From NCBI GenBank assembly GCA_944392325.1, contig CALXWI010000008.1, forward strand, positions 1 through 41,182: a stretch of 41,182 nucleotides of DNA, written 5' to 3'. Positions within the stretch are counted from its first letter, which is position 1, and every line of letters begins with the position of its first letter. The notes under the pieces were generated by a model, which did not search any database, was not told the DNA's origin, and saw only the letters and a list, made by a program, of their open reading frames with translations. The DNA is from an uncultured Alphaproteobacteria bacterium (lineage in GTDB: Bacteria > Pseudomonadota > Alphaproteobacteria > RF32 > CAG-239). Of this stretch, positions 26,235 through 34,272 are shown piece by piece. The position numbers and the translations under genes are program-made.

Positions 26235-26263
26235 TTGATTTTGTCTAAAAAATATGCTATAAA
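26235..26263 (+). promoter_or_regulatory. Predicted promoter of the 120-residue orphan gene
   Basis: TTGATT (26235-26240) and TATAAA (26258-26263) are separated by 17 nt. Transcription would start about 26270, leaving a leader of under 20 nt before the ATG at 26287. Confidence 0.65.
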
Positions 26264-26286
26264 GGTGGGTGTTAATTTATTATTCT

Positions 26287-26649
26287 ATGGAAAATTGTGT
26301 TTTTATGAGCCTTGGGTTTTGGGCGCAGCGCTTTCACATCGACGAAAGCAAGTTGAAATGGGGAATTGCCGTATCAAATGTTGAAGGGGAAGCTGAAATT
26401 ACCTTTCCGGTAGTAATGGTACAAGGATCATCGGTGATGATTGATATTCAACGAGATTCTTTGCTGACTTGTAAGACTGCATTTGGAAGGACTTTTACTT
26501 GCCTTGAAGCTAGTATGGCTGAGCTACAAGACCGCTATGTGTTTACATCAGGCTCAAAAATGGTGGCAGTGACCAAAAAGAAACTTTATTCCCTTTATGA
26601 GAATAAAGTGTTTGACCTGCTCGAAACTGAAGAAAAGGTATTGTCTTAG
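26287..26649 (+). CDS. Unrecognised small protein (120 residues)
   Basis: Not recognised. A compact alpha/beta-looking protein (SKLKWGIAVSNVEGEAEITFPVVMVQGSSVMIDIQRDSL) with no signal peptide or membrane helix. The longer GTG start at 26269 would lie at the predicted transcription start, so I use the ATG at 26287; an ATG at 26305 is also possible. Neither has a clear Shine-Dalgarno, so the mRNA may be read with a very short leader. The stop codon sits in the loop of the terminator. Confidence 0.6.
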   Translation: MENCVFMSLGFWAQRFHIDESKLKWGIAVSNVEGEAEITFPVVMVQGSSVMIDIQRDSLLTCKTAFGRTFTCLEASMAELQDRYVFTSGSKMVAVTKKKLYSLYENKVFDLLETEEKVLS

Positions 26650-26662
26650 GACAATACCTTTT
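26633..26662 (+). terminator. 13-bp hairpin terminator with the stop codon in its loop
   Basis: AAAAGGTATTGTC (26633-26645) pairs perfectly with GACAATACCTTTT (26650-26662); the 4-nt loop TTAG contains part of the TAG stop codon (26647-26649). T-rich sequence follows. Confidence 0.75.
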
Positions 26663-26691
26663 GTCTTTTGTGAAAAGCTTGGTTTATGTGT

Positions 26692-26720
26692 TTGACTTTG
26701 CCGGAAGACTTGCTTAACAT
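26692..26720 (+). promoter_or_regulatory. Predicted promoter of the GNAT gene
   Basis: TTGACT (26692-26697) and TAACAT (26715-26720) are separated by 17 nt, 36 bases before the ATG at 26756. Confidence 0.55.
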
Positions 26721-26755
26721 AGCAGAAAAGTTAATTATTGAGATTGAGAAAGAGT

Positions 26756-27190
26756 ATGCTGGTTAAAATAAAAGCGGAAAAGTCAGACTTTAATCGCAAG
26801 TTTTTGCAAAACCGCCTAAATGAAGATTTGCGGAATAAAAACCAAGCTCTATATGAGGCTAAGCTAAAAAGCAAAGGGAATGTTATTTCATTCTATGCTT
26901 ATGCCGATGATGAGATTATCGGTGGTGTCGTCGGGGTAGTAGAACCTACATCTTGGGTAAAGCTGGAGGCAATTTTTATTGCTGAGAAATATCGGCATTT
27001 AGACCTTGGAATACGTTTGATTGAGCAACTTAGCAAGGCAGCTAGCAAAAAATCGTGCATAGGGTTGATGGCTGAGGTGTTGGATTTTCAAAATCTGCAA
27101 TTTTTTGAGAAGGTAGGGTTCACTACCTTTGGAAAGTTGGATAACTGTCCGCCGCAGCATTGTGTATATTATATGAAAAAAGTGCTGTAA
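26756..27190 (+). CDS. GNAT-family N-acetyltransferase
   Basis: 144 residues with the GNAT core. Strands around ISFYAYADDEIIGGVVGVVE lead into VKLEAIFIAEKYRHLDLGIRLIEQL, which corresponds to motif A. There the usual R/QxxGxG pyrophosphate loop is degenerate (RHLDLG). EVLDFQNLQFFEKVGFTTFG is motif B. Acetyl-CoA-dependent acyl transfer is likely; the acceptor cannot be told. ATG26756 is preferred over the in-frame TTG at 26738. Single gene with promoter and terminator. Confidence 0.8.
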   Translation: MLVKIKAEKSDFNRKFLQNRLNEDLRNKNQALYEAKLKSKGNVISFYAYADDEIIGGVVGVVEPTSWVKLEAIFIAEKYRHLDLGIRLIEQLSKAASKKSCIGLMAEVLDFQNLQFFEKVGFTTFGKLDNCPPQHCVYYMKKVL

Positions 27191-27211
27191 AAATTACAGC
27201 ACTTTTTTTTG
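27175..27211 (+). terminator. Intrinsic terminator of the GNAT gene
   Basis: Stem AGTGCTGTAA/TTACAGCACT (27181-27190 with 27194-27203) with a 3-nt loop and a T8 run. It overlaps the stop codon. Confidence 0.9.
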
Positions 27212-27227
27212 TGACTTAAGCCTGCCC

Positions 27228-27812
27228 CTAAGATTTGAGCTTGGCAATTTTTTGCGCAATGGCTTGGCAGAGTTCGCCGACCAAGGCACTTTGGGCTTTG
27301 GCGTAATCAGTATAAGTATCACCAAGAGGACGTTTCAATATACTGCGCTCGGTGCTCAAGACTTTGCCGTTGTTGTCAGTGATAACCCACCAGGCATCAA
27401 GGACTGCCTCTTTATCCCAAGTGCCGTCCATACGGTTAATTTCGACACTAACCACAAAGTTGAAATCTTGTTGGTTATACATTTGCGGCTTGACCATAGA
27501 ATTGGGCAAATAAAGTGCCAAATCATCGGCGATAATGCGTTGCAGCAATCCGGACAGCGGAGCGCTCCAACGATTAAACTCTGAAATATTGAGTGAGACA
27601 TTATCTTCATCTAAGGTAACAATTTGCGCCCGTGAAAGGTAATTAGGGACATTGACTTCATCGATACCGATATTCAACTTGCGAGTTGATACTGCTTGAG
27701 TGGCATCTGATGACTGCGAGCTTAAGGTATAAAACTCAGAGTTGGGGGTTTTGCCAAAGCCTATGCAGCCGCTTAAAGCTATAAAGGCACAAAATATTAG
27801 TATTTTTCTCAT
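27228..27812 (-). CDS. ABC-type transport auxiliary lipoprotein
   Basis: 194 residues. Lipoprotein signal MRKILIFCAFIALSGC with lipobox LSGC, then the opening FYTLSS typical of the ABC-transport auxiliary/PqiC-like family, and a long C-terminal helix. The start overlaps the end of the MCE gene by four bases (ATGA), so translation is probably coupled. Fourth gene of the Mla-type operon. The family acts as an outer- or inner-membrane-anchored periplasmic partner of MCE transporters. Confidence 0.85.
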   Translation of the reverse strand: MRKILIFCAFIALSGCIGFGKTPNSEFYTLSSQSSDATQAVSTRKLNIGIDEVNVPNYLSRAQIVTLDEDNVSLNISEFNRWSAPLSGLLQRIIADDLALYLPNSMVKPQMYNQQDFNFVVSVEINRMDGTWDKEAVLDAWWVITDNNGKVLSTERSILKRPLGDTYTDYAKAQSALVGELCQAIAQKIAKLKS

Positions 27813-28594
27813 TTTTTCTTTCCTTTTAACAAAGCATCGGGATGGCGTTCAATATAATCAGACAAGTTGCCGAAAGACTGGGCGGCATTGCTGATATTCT
27901 TGGCGGCCTGATTGAGGTTCTTAATCGTCTCATTAGTAACGCGGCGGTTTTCTTGCAAAATGGCATTAGTGGTGGCCGCGGTATCTATCAGCTTGGGCAT
28001 TAAAACCGGAAGGTCTTTATTTAAGGTGGCAAAAGTGCCGTTAATGTTATCTACCGCTTGTTTTATCGGCAGTTTAGAAAAGTCTTGCGATATCATTCCC
28101 ATCGGGGAAAGAATGGTCGGGATTTCCATATAATCTCCATCGGAGGCCTCATATTTGAGGTTGAGAGGAGAGTCTGGCTGCATCGTGAGTTCAATAAAAA
28201 GCTGACCGGTAATATAATTCTGCACACCGAGGCGCGCGCGGAGACCTTTCTTGATTAACTCGCTAAGGAGTTCTTGTTTACCGCGAAGTGTCTTATCTCG
28301 GGAAATAATGCGTTGCTCTGGATTAAACTGGACATAGACCGGAATACGAAAATTGAGGTCATTAGTATTAGCCACCAACTCGATGCGAGAGACTTGACCG
28401 ATTTCTACGCCTTTAAACATTACCGAAGAGCCAACGTTTAGACCGCGCAAAGATTCATCAAAATACATGACTATGATGTTTTTATTATTCTTAAAAATAA
28501 CATTACGAAGCGAGATTAATAAAATTAGAGCAAAGATACCTATGCCTATCGCCATAAACAGGCCTATCATTTTATTATTAGGTTTTTTAGCCAT
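27809..28594 (-). CDS. mlaD: MCE/MlaD-family phospholipid transport protein
   Basis: 261 residues. One N-terminal membrane helix (MIGLFMAIGIGIFALILLISL), then a single MCE domain (YFDESLRGLNVGSSVMFKGVEIGQVSRIEL) and a helical tail ending near YIERHPDALLKGKKK. In Mla systems this protein forms a hexameric ring in the periplasm that shuttles phospholipids. I choose ATG28594 (AGAGGTG nine bases upstream) over GTG28606. It overlaps the ATPase gene's end by eight bases. Confidence 0.9.
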   Translation of the reverse strand: MAKKPNNKMIGLFMAIGIGIFALILLISLRNVIFKNNKNIIVMYFDESLRGLNVGSSVMFKGVEIGQVSRIELVANTNDLNFRIPVYVQFNPEQRIISRDKTLRGKQELLSELIKKGLRARLGVQNYITGQLFIELTMQPDSPLNLKYEASDGDYMEIPTILSPMGMISQDFSKLPIKQAVDNINGTFATLNKDLPVLMPKLIDTAATTNAILQENRRVTNETIKNLNQAAKNISNAAQSFGNLSDYIERHPDALLKGKKK

Positions 28595-29351
28595 GTTCTT
28601 TTTCACCTCTGGTTAAAAAGTTGTATACAATGTCGTTGGGTGGATTTTTTAAGAGTTCTTTGGGGTCACCCTGCCCTTTGATACTTTTGGAACCACTATC
28701 CAAAAAGATGGAGTTGTTGCCTACGGCAAAAATAGATGCCAGCTCATGCGTGACAATCACAAAGGTTGTTCCCAAGCTTTTGTTGATGTCTAAAATCAAA
28801 TCGTCCAATAATTTAGAGCTGATGGGGTCTAGGCCGGCGGAGGGCTCATCACAATACAAGATCTCTGGGTCTAGAGCTAAGGCTCGTGCCAAACCGGCAC
28901 GTTTCTTCATACCGCCACTAATCTCAGATGGATAAAAATCTTCAAAGCCAGCTAAGCCGACCAATGATAGCTTGAGGGAAACCAGCTCTTTGATAAGTTT
29001 GTCGGAGTAATCGGTATATTGTTGGAGCGGAAGCGCTATATTCTCAGCCAAAGTCATAGAACTGAACAAAGCTCCGCTTTGATATAAGATGCCGCAATGA
29101 CGCATTAAATCTTTTTTTTGCTCAGCTGAGGCTGAGGCAAAGTTTAATCCATCAATCAGAATTTTGCCTGACTTGGGGGCTTTGAGGCCGGTCAAAACAT
29201 GCAGTAACGTACTTTTGCCGCAACCGCTACCACCCATAACAATAAAGATATCTCCCTTATTGACGGTGAAGCTGATGTTTTTCATCAAGACATAATCATC
29301 ATAACCGATGGTGAGGTTTTGGACATCTATTTGGGAGGTGTTTTTTATCAT
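28587..29351 (-). CDS. mlaF: ABC transporter ATP-binding protein, MlaF type
   Basis: 254 residues. Walker A GGSGCGKST (40-48), signature SGGMKKRAGLARALA (146 on), Walker B ILYCDEPSAGLDP (Asp169, Glu170) and the switch His in VTHEL. The KKRAGLARA variant is typical of Mla-type ATPases. Cytosolic motor of the retrograde or anterograde phospholipid transporter. It overlaps mlaE by four bases. Confidence 0.93.
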   Translation of the reverse strand: MIKNTSQIDVQNLTIGYDDYVLMKNISFTVNKGDIFIVMGGSGCGKSTLLHVLTGLKAPKSGKILIDGLNFASASAEQKKDLMRHCGILYQSGALFSSMTLAENIALPLQQYTDYSDKLIKELVSLKLSLVGLAGFEDFYPSEISGGMKKRAGLARALALDPEILYCDEPSAGLDPISSKLLDDLILDINKSLGTTFVIVTHELASIFAVGNNSIFLDSGSKSIKGQGDPKELLKNPPNDIVYNFLTRGEKEHG

Positions 29352-30460
29352 AATCCCATCTCCTCAAAAATTACGGTTAGAAGGCCGGTAACCAAAATCA
29401 TCCATACGATGGAGCTGACTACAGCTTTGGTGGTGGCAACGCCGACGCTGTCAGCATTGCGGCCGCAGTTGATGCCGTAGTAACACCCGCAGATGGAAAT
29501 GACGAAACCATAAACAAAGCCATGGAAAATACCGACTAAGAAGTTATGCAGTTTTAAGGCTGAATAAGTATATTTCCAATATTCTTCAACCGGAATATCG
29601 AGCATAAAGACACCTACCGCGGCGCCGCCCAAAATGCCCATGAAATCAGACAGCATAGTTAATATCGGCATGGTGATAATTAAGCTGCTGATACGGGGCA
29701 GAACCAAAAAATCGGTTGCAGGTATTCCCATAGTGCGCAGAGCATCGATTTCCTCATTGACCTGCATGGTACCAATGGTGGCGGCATAAGAGGCTCCGGT
29801 ACGTCCTGACATGATAATGCCGGTCATAATGGCACCCATAATGCGCGTCATTCCAATAGCAACCAAACTAGCAACATAGATTTCAACACCGAACATACGT
29901 AGCTGTATGGCTCCGACGAAGGCCAAAATCAAACCGACCATAAAGCTTACGATGGAAACGATACCAAGCGCTTTGTAGCTACAATCTTCCAATGCGAATA
30001 AGAAATCTACCGGTCGAAAGACGGCCTTGCCGACAAACATTCGCCCCAATGAAATAAAAGTCTGCTTGATAAAATCAATGCCTTTATGAAAAGCATTCCA
30101 ACGGCTTACCCCCCAGCTGCCCAAAGCCTCAAGCCATGGCTGAGAGATATCATCATGCGGAGGGGGATTGCGGTTGACGCTGAAAGCTAAATTAACCAAG
30201 CGCTTTAGGCTTTCAGGAAAGCCTATCATTTGCTCCGTAACCGACTTTTGACGTGCGGTCTTAATCAGCTCGCAAATAATTACAACCAGTGTCGAATCCC
30301 ATTGTTGTAAGTTGTGGCAATCAAGATTAAGCGTGGTGACTTTAGCCCCAGAAAAAGCGTTATACAAAGCCGACTTGGCGGTATCATCAGTATAATTTAC
30401 AAAATCACCGCAGAAATTGACGGTCATGGTTTGTTGGGATATGTGATGTGTCAGCTCCAT
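29348..30460 (-). CDS. mlaE: MlaE-type permease with N-terminal STAS-like domain
   Basis: 370 residues. Residues about 1-100 resemble a STAS domain (LTHHISQQTMTVNFCGDF... LNLDCHNLQQWDSTLVVIICELI). The MlaE membrane domain follows, with the family signature EEIDALRTMGIPATDFLVLPR and five or more hydrophobic helices. The fused STAS domain replaces a separate MlaB, as in many alphaproteobacteria. ATG30460 has AGGGAG five bases upstream. First gene of mlaE-mlaF-mlaD-lipoprotein; no MlaC is present. Confidence 0.92.
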   Translation of the reverse strand: MELTHHISQQTMTVNFCGDFVNYTDDTAKSALYNAFSGAKVTTLNLDCHNLQQWDSTLVVIICELIKTARQKSVTEQMIGFPESLKRLVNLAFSVNRNPPPHDDISQPWLEALGSWGVSRWNAFHKGIDFIKQTFISLGRMFVGKAVFRPVDFLFALEDCSYKALGIVSIVSFMVGLILAFVGAIQLRMFGVEIYVASLVAIGMTRIMGAIMTGIIMSGRTGASYAATIGTMQVNEEIDALRTMGIPATDFLVLPRISSLIITMPILTMLSDFMGILGGAAVGVFMLDIPVEEYWKYTYSALKLHNFLVGIFHGFVYGFVISICGCYYGINCGRNADSVGVATTKAVVSSIVWMILVTGLLTVIFEEMGL

Positions 30461-30574
30461 ATTGGCTCCCTGTGGCAATATACACGGATAATATAACAGA
30501 TTATATATCTATCCGCGTTTTTATTTTCAATAAACATACTAAAACATACATTTATTAATAAACTTTAACCGTAC

Positions 30575-30607
30575 AAAAAAATCTGCAACTTTTGTTGCAG
30601 ATTTTTG
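30575..30607 (-). terminator. Intrinsic terminator of the nfeD-SPFH operon
   Basis: Stem ATCTGCAAC/GTTGCAGAT (30581-30589 with 30594-30602), loop TTTT, with T runs on both strands. Confidence 0.9.
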
Positions 30608-30631
30608 CACCGATGATTACTTTAAAATGTC

Positions 30632-31609
30632 TTAGTTCTTTTTAGTGTCAAACATTTGTTTGATACCATCCAAAGAACTCAAGATGCCGGTAGCCTCATA
30701 GGGCATATAGACAATCTTGTTATTTTCGCCTTCGGTAATATTGCTCAGAGTTTCAAGGTACTTCATCGCAATAAGGTATTTATCGGGCTGGCCGTTTTTG
30801 GCAATGGCATCGGTAACCTGACGAATCGCCTCAGCCTCGGCTTGGGCGGTTTTGATACGCGCGGCGGCCTCGCCTTCAGCTTTAAGAATCGAGGATTGTT
30901 TTTCACCTTCGGCCTTGTTGATTTCAGCTTCTTTTTGACCTTCAGCCTTCAAAATGGCTGACTTTTTAAGCCCCTCGGCTTCAAGAATCGCCGCACGACG
31001 TTCGCGCTCGGCTTTCATTTGTTTTTCCATAGCTTGTTGAATGTCTGCCGGCGGAATAATGTCTTGCAGCTCAACTCGATTGACTTTGACGCCCCATTTG
31101 TTGGTGGCTTCATCTAAAATGGCGCGAAGCTCGTGGTTGATTTTATCACGAGAGACCAAGGTTTCATCCAAATCAATAGCGCCAACCAGATTACGCAAGG
31201 TGGTTTGGGTCAGTTTTTCTATGGCTTCAGGGAGATTTTGAATCTCATAAACCGCACTCTTGGCATTGACAATTTGGAAGTATAACAGCGCATTGATGCT
31301 GATGGTAACGTTGTCTTTGGTGATTACATTTTGACGCGGGAAATCATACACGGCCTCACGCAGATCTATTTTGAGTTTTTCTTTAATATAAGAGTAGCTT
31401 TCGCCATTGGCGCCGCGGGTGGTAACTTTCCACGCAATACGGCGAGGGGACTCCCATATCGGAAAAATAAAGTTTAAACCGGGGGAGAGCTCGCGCTCAA
31501 ATTTGCCCAGACGTTCAACAATCACCGACTCTGCCTGCTGGACGATAATCAAGCCTTTTACGACATAGACGATGACCGCCAAAATCAATATCCATTCAAA
31601 TGTCATCAT
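30632..31609 (-). CDS. SPFH/band-7 (stomatin/QmcA-like) membrane protein
   Basis: 325 residues. One N-terminal membrane helix (WILILAVIVYVVKGLIIV), an SPFH domain (QQAESVIVERLGKFERELSPGLNFIFP... VELQDIIPP) and a repetitive coiled coil of AEG-rich units (KAEGQKEAEINKAEGEK). These proteins oligomerise into membrane microdomain scaffolds and are commonly paired with NfeD, as here. The first of two adjacent ATG codons has AAAGGA seven to eight bases upstream; the gene follows nfeD by five bases. Confidence 0.93.
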   Translation of the reverse strand: MMTFEWILILAVIVYVVKGLIIVQQAESVIVERLGKFERELSPGLNFIFPIWESPRRIAWKVTTRGANGESYSYIKEKLKIDLREAVYDFPRQNVITKDNVTISINALLYFQIVNAKSAVYEIQNLPEAIEKLTQTTLRNLVGAIDLDETLVSRDKINHELRAILDEATNKWGVKVNRVELQDIIPPADIQQAMEKQMKAERERRAAILEAEGLKKSAILKAEGQKEAEINKAEGEKQSSILKAEGEAAARIKTAQAEAEAIRQVTDAIAKNGQPDKYLIAMKYLETLSNITEGENNKIVYMPYEATGILSSLDGIKQMFDTKKN

Positions 31610-31614
31610 TGGTA

Positions 31615-32058
31615 TTATTCCTTTCTTACAAACAGAACTAAATCTTCGTTCTTTTCAATTATAACGTATTCTCCTTTGGTAATAGAACTGCCGTCAATGC
31701 TTTTGGCATTCCAACGCTCATCAAAAACGCTTACGACGCCGCCGTCGCCGGTGATATCTTCAATGACTTTGGCGCGGGTGCCAACATAACGCCCCATGCC
31801 GGTAACCGAAGCGCTCGCCTGCCCTTTTTTGACCATAAGCGGGCGGAAAAACACCAAGCAAACCAAAGATAAAATTACCCAAATTATCGACAAGGTTTCC
31901 CAGTCAGGAAAATATATTGATATAACTGCGGTGATAAAACTCGCTATTGCCAGATTGAGAAAAAACATTGCCGGCGTGAGCATTTCCAATATCACCAAAA
32001 GAATCCCGCTGATGGCAAAAATTTGCCAATAAGGCAGAGAGCTTAAATATACAAACAT
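31615..32058 (-). CDS. NfeD-family membrane protein
   Basis: 147 residues. Three to four hydrophobic segments in the first 80 residues (IFAISGILLVILEMLTPAMFFLNLAIASFITAVISIYF and IIWVILSLVCLVFF), then the C-terminal OB-fold (GRYVGTRAKVIEDITGDGGVVSVFDERWNAKSIDGSSITKGEYVIIE). Partner of the SPFH protein directly downstream; this pair is a conserved operon. Short NfeD form without a ClpP-like protease domain. Confidence 0.92.
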   Translation of the reverse strand: MFVYLSSLPYWQIFAISGILLVILEMLTPAMFFLNLAIASFITAVISIYFPDWETLSIIWVILSLVCLVFFRPLMVKKGQASASVTGMGRYVGTRAKVIEDITGDGGVVSVFDERWNAKSIDGSSITKGEYVIIEKNEDLVLFVRKE

Positions 32059-32199
32059 TCTATTATCCTTAATATTTTGTGGTTGGATATGATGAGCTTA
32101 ACAAGCATTAGTTTAGTCTGCAAAAGATTTATAATCTTAATCCACATTTTAGCGATATGTATTATACATACGCTGATGTCCGGAAAAAGTTTTTTCAAC

Positions 32200-32228
32200 T
32201 TGACTTTTGGCGTAATCTGCTCTGTTAT
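32200..32228 (+). promoter_or_regulatory. Predicted promoter of the opgG-opgH operon
   Basis: TTGACT (32200-32205) and TGTTAT (32223-32228) are separated by 17 nt, about 58 bases before the opgG ATG. Confidence 0.5.
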
Positions 32229-32286
32229 CATAAAAAGAATTGTAGATAGGTGTGCCTTGACTCAGAATCTGAAGGAAAGTTATATT

Positions 32287-33846
32287 ATGCGCAAAATCTT
32301 GGATTGTATTATTGTTGTGGCAATCATTGCAGCTGCCGGATATGTGTTCTACCTCAAAAAAATGAATACCAAAGCTCCGGAGCCGGCGATTAATCCGGCG
32401 GAAGTTTTTAGCATTGAGGTACTTAAAAGCAAAGCGGAAAAGCTTTCCGAATCCGCGTATATGGAACAGCCGACGAATCTGCCTGATGAGGTCAAAAATT
32501 TGTCGTATGACCAGCATCGGGATATTCGCTTCAAACGAGAAGAAGGTCCTTGGTACAAACAGCGCAAGCCTTTTGAGATTCAGTTCTTCCATTTAGGGTC
32601 GTTATTCCAATCTCCGGTGTTGATTAATGAAATTGTGGACGGCAAAGTGGTGCCGCTAAATTATAAGCCGGAGTATTTTGATTTCGGTAAAAACCATATT
32701 TCACCAGAGGCGCTGAAAAACTTGGGTTTTGCAGGTTTTCGTCTGCATGCAAAATTAAACTCACCGACTTATTATGATGAATTGGTGGCGTTTTTAGGGG
32801 CAAGTTATTTTAGGGCTTTGGCCAAAGGGCAGAAATACGGCCTCTCAGCGCGGGGATTGGCTATTGATACGGCCTTGCAATCGGGCGAGGAGTTTCCGGT
32901 ATTTAAAGAATTTTGGATTGAGCGCCCTACCCCAAAAAGCAAAAACATTAAAATTTATGCCTTGTTGGACAGCAAAAGTGTGGCCGGAGCATATAAGTTT
33001 GTGTTAACTCCGGGGAGCAATACCACTATGGATGTGGAGGCTTATTTATACCCCCGCAAGGCAATTACAAAGCTCGGCGTGGCGCCGCTGACATCAATGT
33101 ATTTGTTTGGGGAAAATACCAAAAACCGCTTTGATGACCATCGCCCTGAAGTTCATGACAGCGACGGCTTGCTCATCCATAACGGAAATGATGAATGGTT
33201 ATGGCGGCCGCTGGATAATTCAAGATATTTGCGAATCAGCTCTTTTGAAGATTTTAATCCCAAAGGTTTCGGCTTAATGCAACGCGACCACAATCCTTGG
33301 CATTATTTGGACTTTGAGGCTGAATACGAAAAGCGCCCAAGCGTATGGGTTCAACCCTTGGAAGACTGGGGGAAAGGCGTGGTACAATTGGTGGAAATTC
33401 CTTCTATCCAAGAAATACATGACAATATTGTCGCCTATTGGATTCCGGATGAAAAAATTGAACCGGGGAAAGAATATGTTTTCAAATACCGCCTCAATTG
33501 GTGTCAGCAAGTGCCCGAAGATAACGGGTTGGCCAAAATCAGAGATACTTATACCGGAATCGGCGGCGTGTCTGGGATGCTTGAGACCGAGAAAAGAAAG
33601 TTCGTTATCAATTTTGACAAGCAAAAAGGTATTAAAAAAGCTATTGAGGACAAACGCGTAACGGCGGAAGTTTCAACCTCCGAAGGCAAGATTAAAGGGA
33701 TTCATCTAATGTATAATCCTTTGACCAAAGGGGCTACCATATATACTGATTTTGTTCCGAACGGAAAGACTGCCGAATTACGCGCCGTATTGAAACGCGA
33801 CGGAAAAAATGCCTCTGAGGTATGGAGTTATCAATGGTTGCCGTAA
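32287..33846 (+). CDS. opgG: Glucan biosynthesis protein G (periplasmic)
   Basis: 519 residues, close to E. coli OpgG/MdoG (about 511). Needed to make osmoregulated periplasmic glucans, probably by branching or releasing the chain made by OpgH. Instead of an ordinary cleavable signal, the N-terminus has one hydrophobic stretch (CIIVVAIIAAAGYVFYL), either a signal peptide or an anchor. Family landmarks: YDQHRDIRFKREEGPWY, FEIQFFHLGSLF, FAGFRLHAKLN, GASYFRALAKGQKYGLSARGLAID and EDWGKGVVQLVEIP. ATG32287 has AAGGAAA eight bases upstream; a longer in-frame start at 32077 has no support. The downstream gene starts inside its last codons. Confidence 0.95.
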   Translation: MRKILDCIIVVAIIAAAGYVFYLKKMNTKAPEPAINPAEVFSIEVLKSKAEKLSESAYMEQPTNLPDEVKNLSYDQHRDIRFKREEGPWYKQRKPFEIQFFHLGSLFQSPVLINEIVDGKVVPLNYKPEYFDFGKNHISPEALKNLGFAGFRLHAKLNSPTYYDELVAFLGASYFRALAKGQKYGLSARGLAIDTALQSGEEFPVFKEFWIERPTPKSKNIKIYALLDSKSVAGAYKFVLTPGSNTTMDVEAYLYPRKAITKLGVAPLTSMYLFGENTKNRFDDHRPEVHDSDGLLIHNGNDEWLWRPLDNSRYLRISSFEDFNPKGFGLMQRDHNPWHYLDFEAEYEKRPSVWVQPLEDWGKGVVQLVEIPSIQEIHDNIVAYWIPDEKIEPGKEYVFKYRLNWCQQVPEDNGLAKIRDTYTGIGGVSGMLETEKRKFVINFDKQKGIKKAIEDKRVTAEVSTSEGKIKGIHLMYNPLTKGATIYTDFVPNGKTAELRAVLKRDGKNASEVWSYQWLP

Positions 33847-34268
33847 ATATTCAGAGTGTTGATGATATTATTGCCGCTTATTTGAAATACCTTAAGTTTT
33901 CAGACAAGCAGGCGCGTAAACTGGCCGCAATACTCAAAGGGCAATTGGTAAACCAAGATAATATTGTGGATGCCTTGGACGGGTTGTTAGTCAAACCGGC
34001 AAAAAAAGTTTTGAGCGGATACATATTAACCGATGCCCAAGCCGTGGCGTTATACAAATTTTGCTTTTTGCAAGCCGGAGGTGCTAAAAAATGGGGGGCA
34101 ATGCTGTTTGATGAAAACAGCTCGGCTGCATTTGCAGAGGCGCTACGCAAAGAAATTATAATCAATGCTCCGGTATACACAATTTCACATATGGAAGCGC
34201 AAAAAATTGAGCCGGTATTGGGGCACGGCTTTTGGCACAACTGGTGGCATCATCATAAAAACGGATAG
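33834..34268 (+). CDS. Unrecognised 144-residue protein between opgG and opgH
   Basis: Not recognised. The ATG at 33834 lies within the last codons of opgG (13-bp overlap) with GGAG six bases upstream, and the stop is four bases before opgH, so it is translationally coupled to both. No signal peptide or membrane helix. Mostly helical (VDDIIAAYLKYLKFSDKQARKLAAILKGQL). A Trp/His-rich end GHGFWHNWWHHHKNG looks suited to metal or membrane contact. Context suggests a role in periplasmic glucan synthesis, for example regulating OpgH from the cytosol, but this is inference. Confidence 0.8.
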   Translation: MVAVNIQSVDDIIAAYLKYLKFSDKQARKLAAILKGQLVNQDNIVDALDGLLVKPAKKVLSGYILTDAQAVALYKFCFLQAGGAKKWGAMLFDENSSAAFAEALRKEIIINAPVYTISHMEAQKIEPVLGHGFWHNWWHHHKNG

Positions 34269-34272
34269 AATC

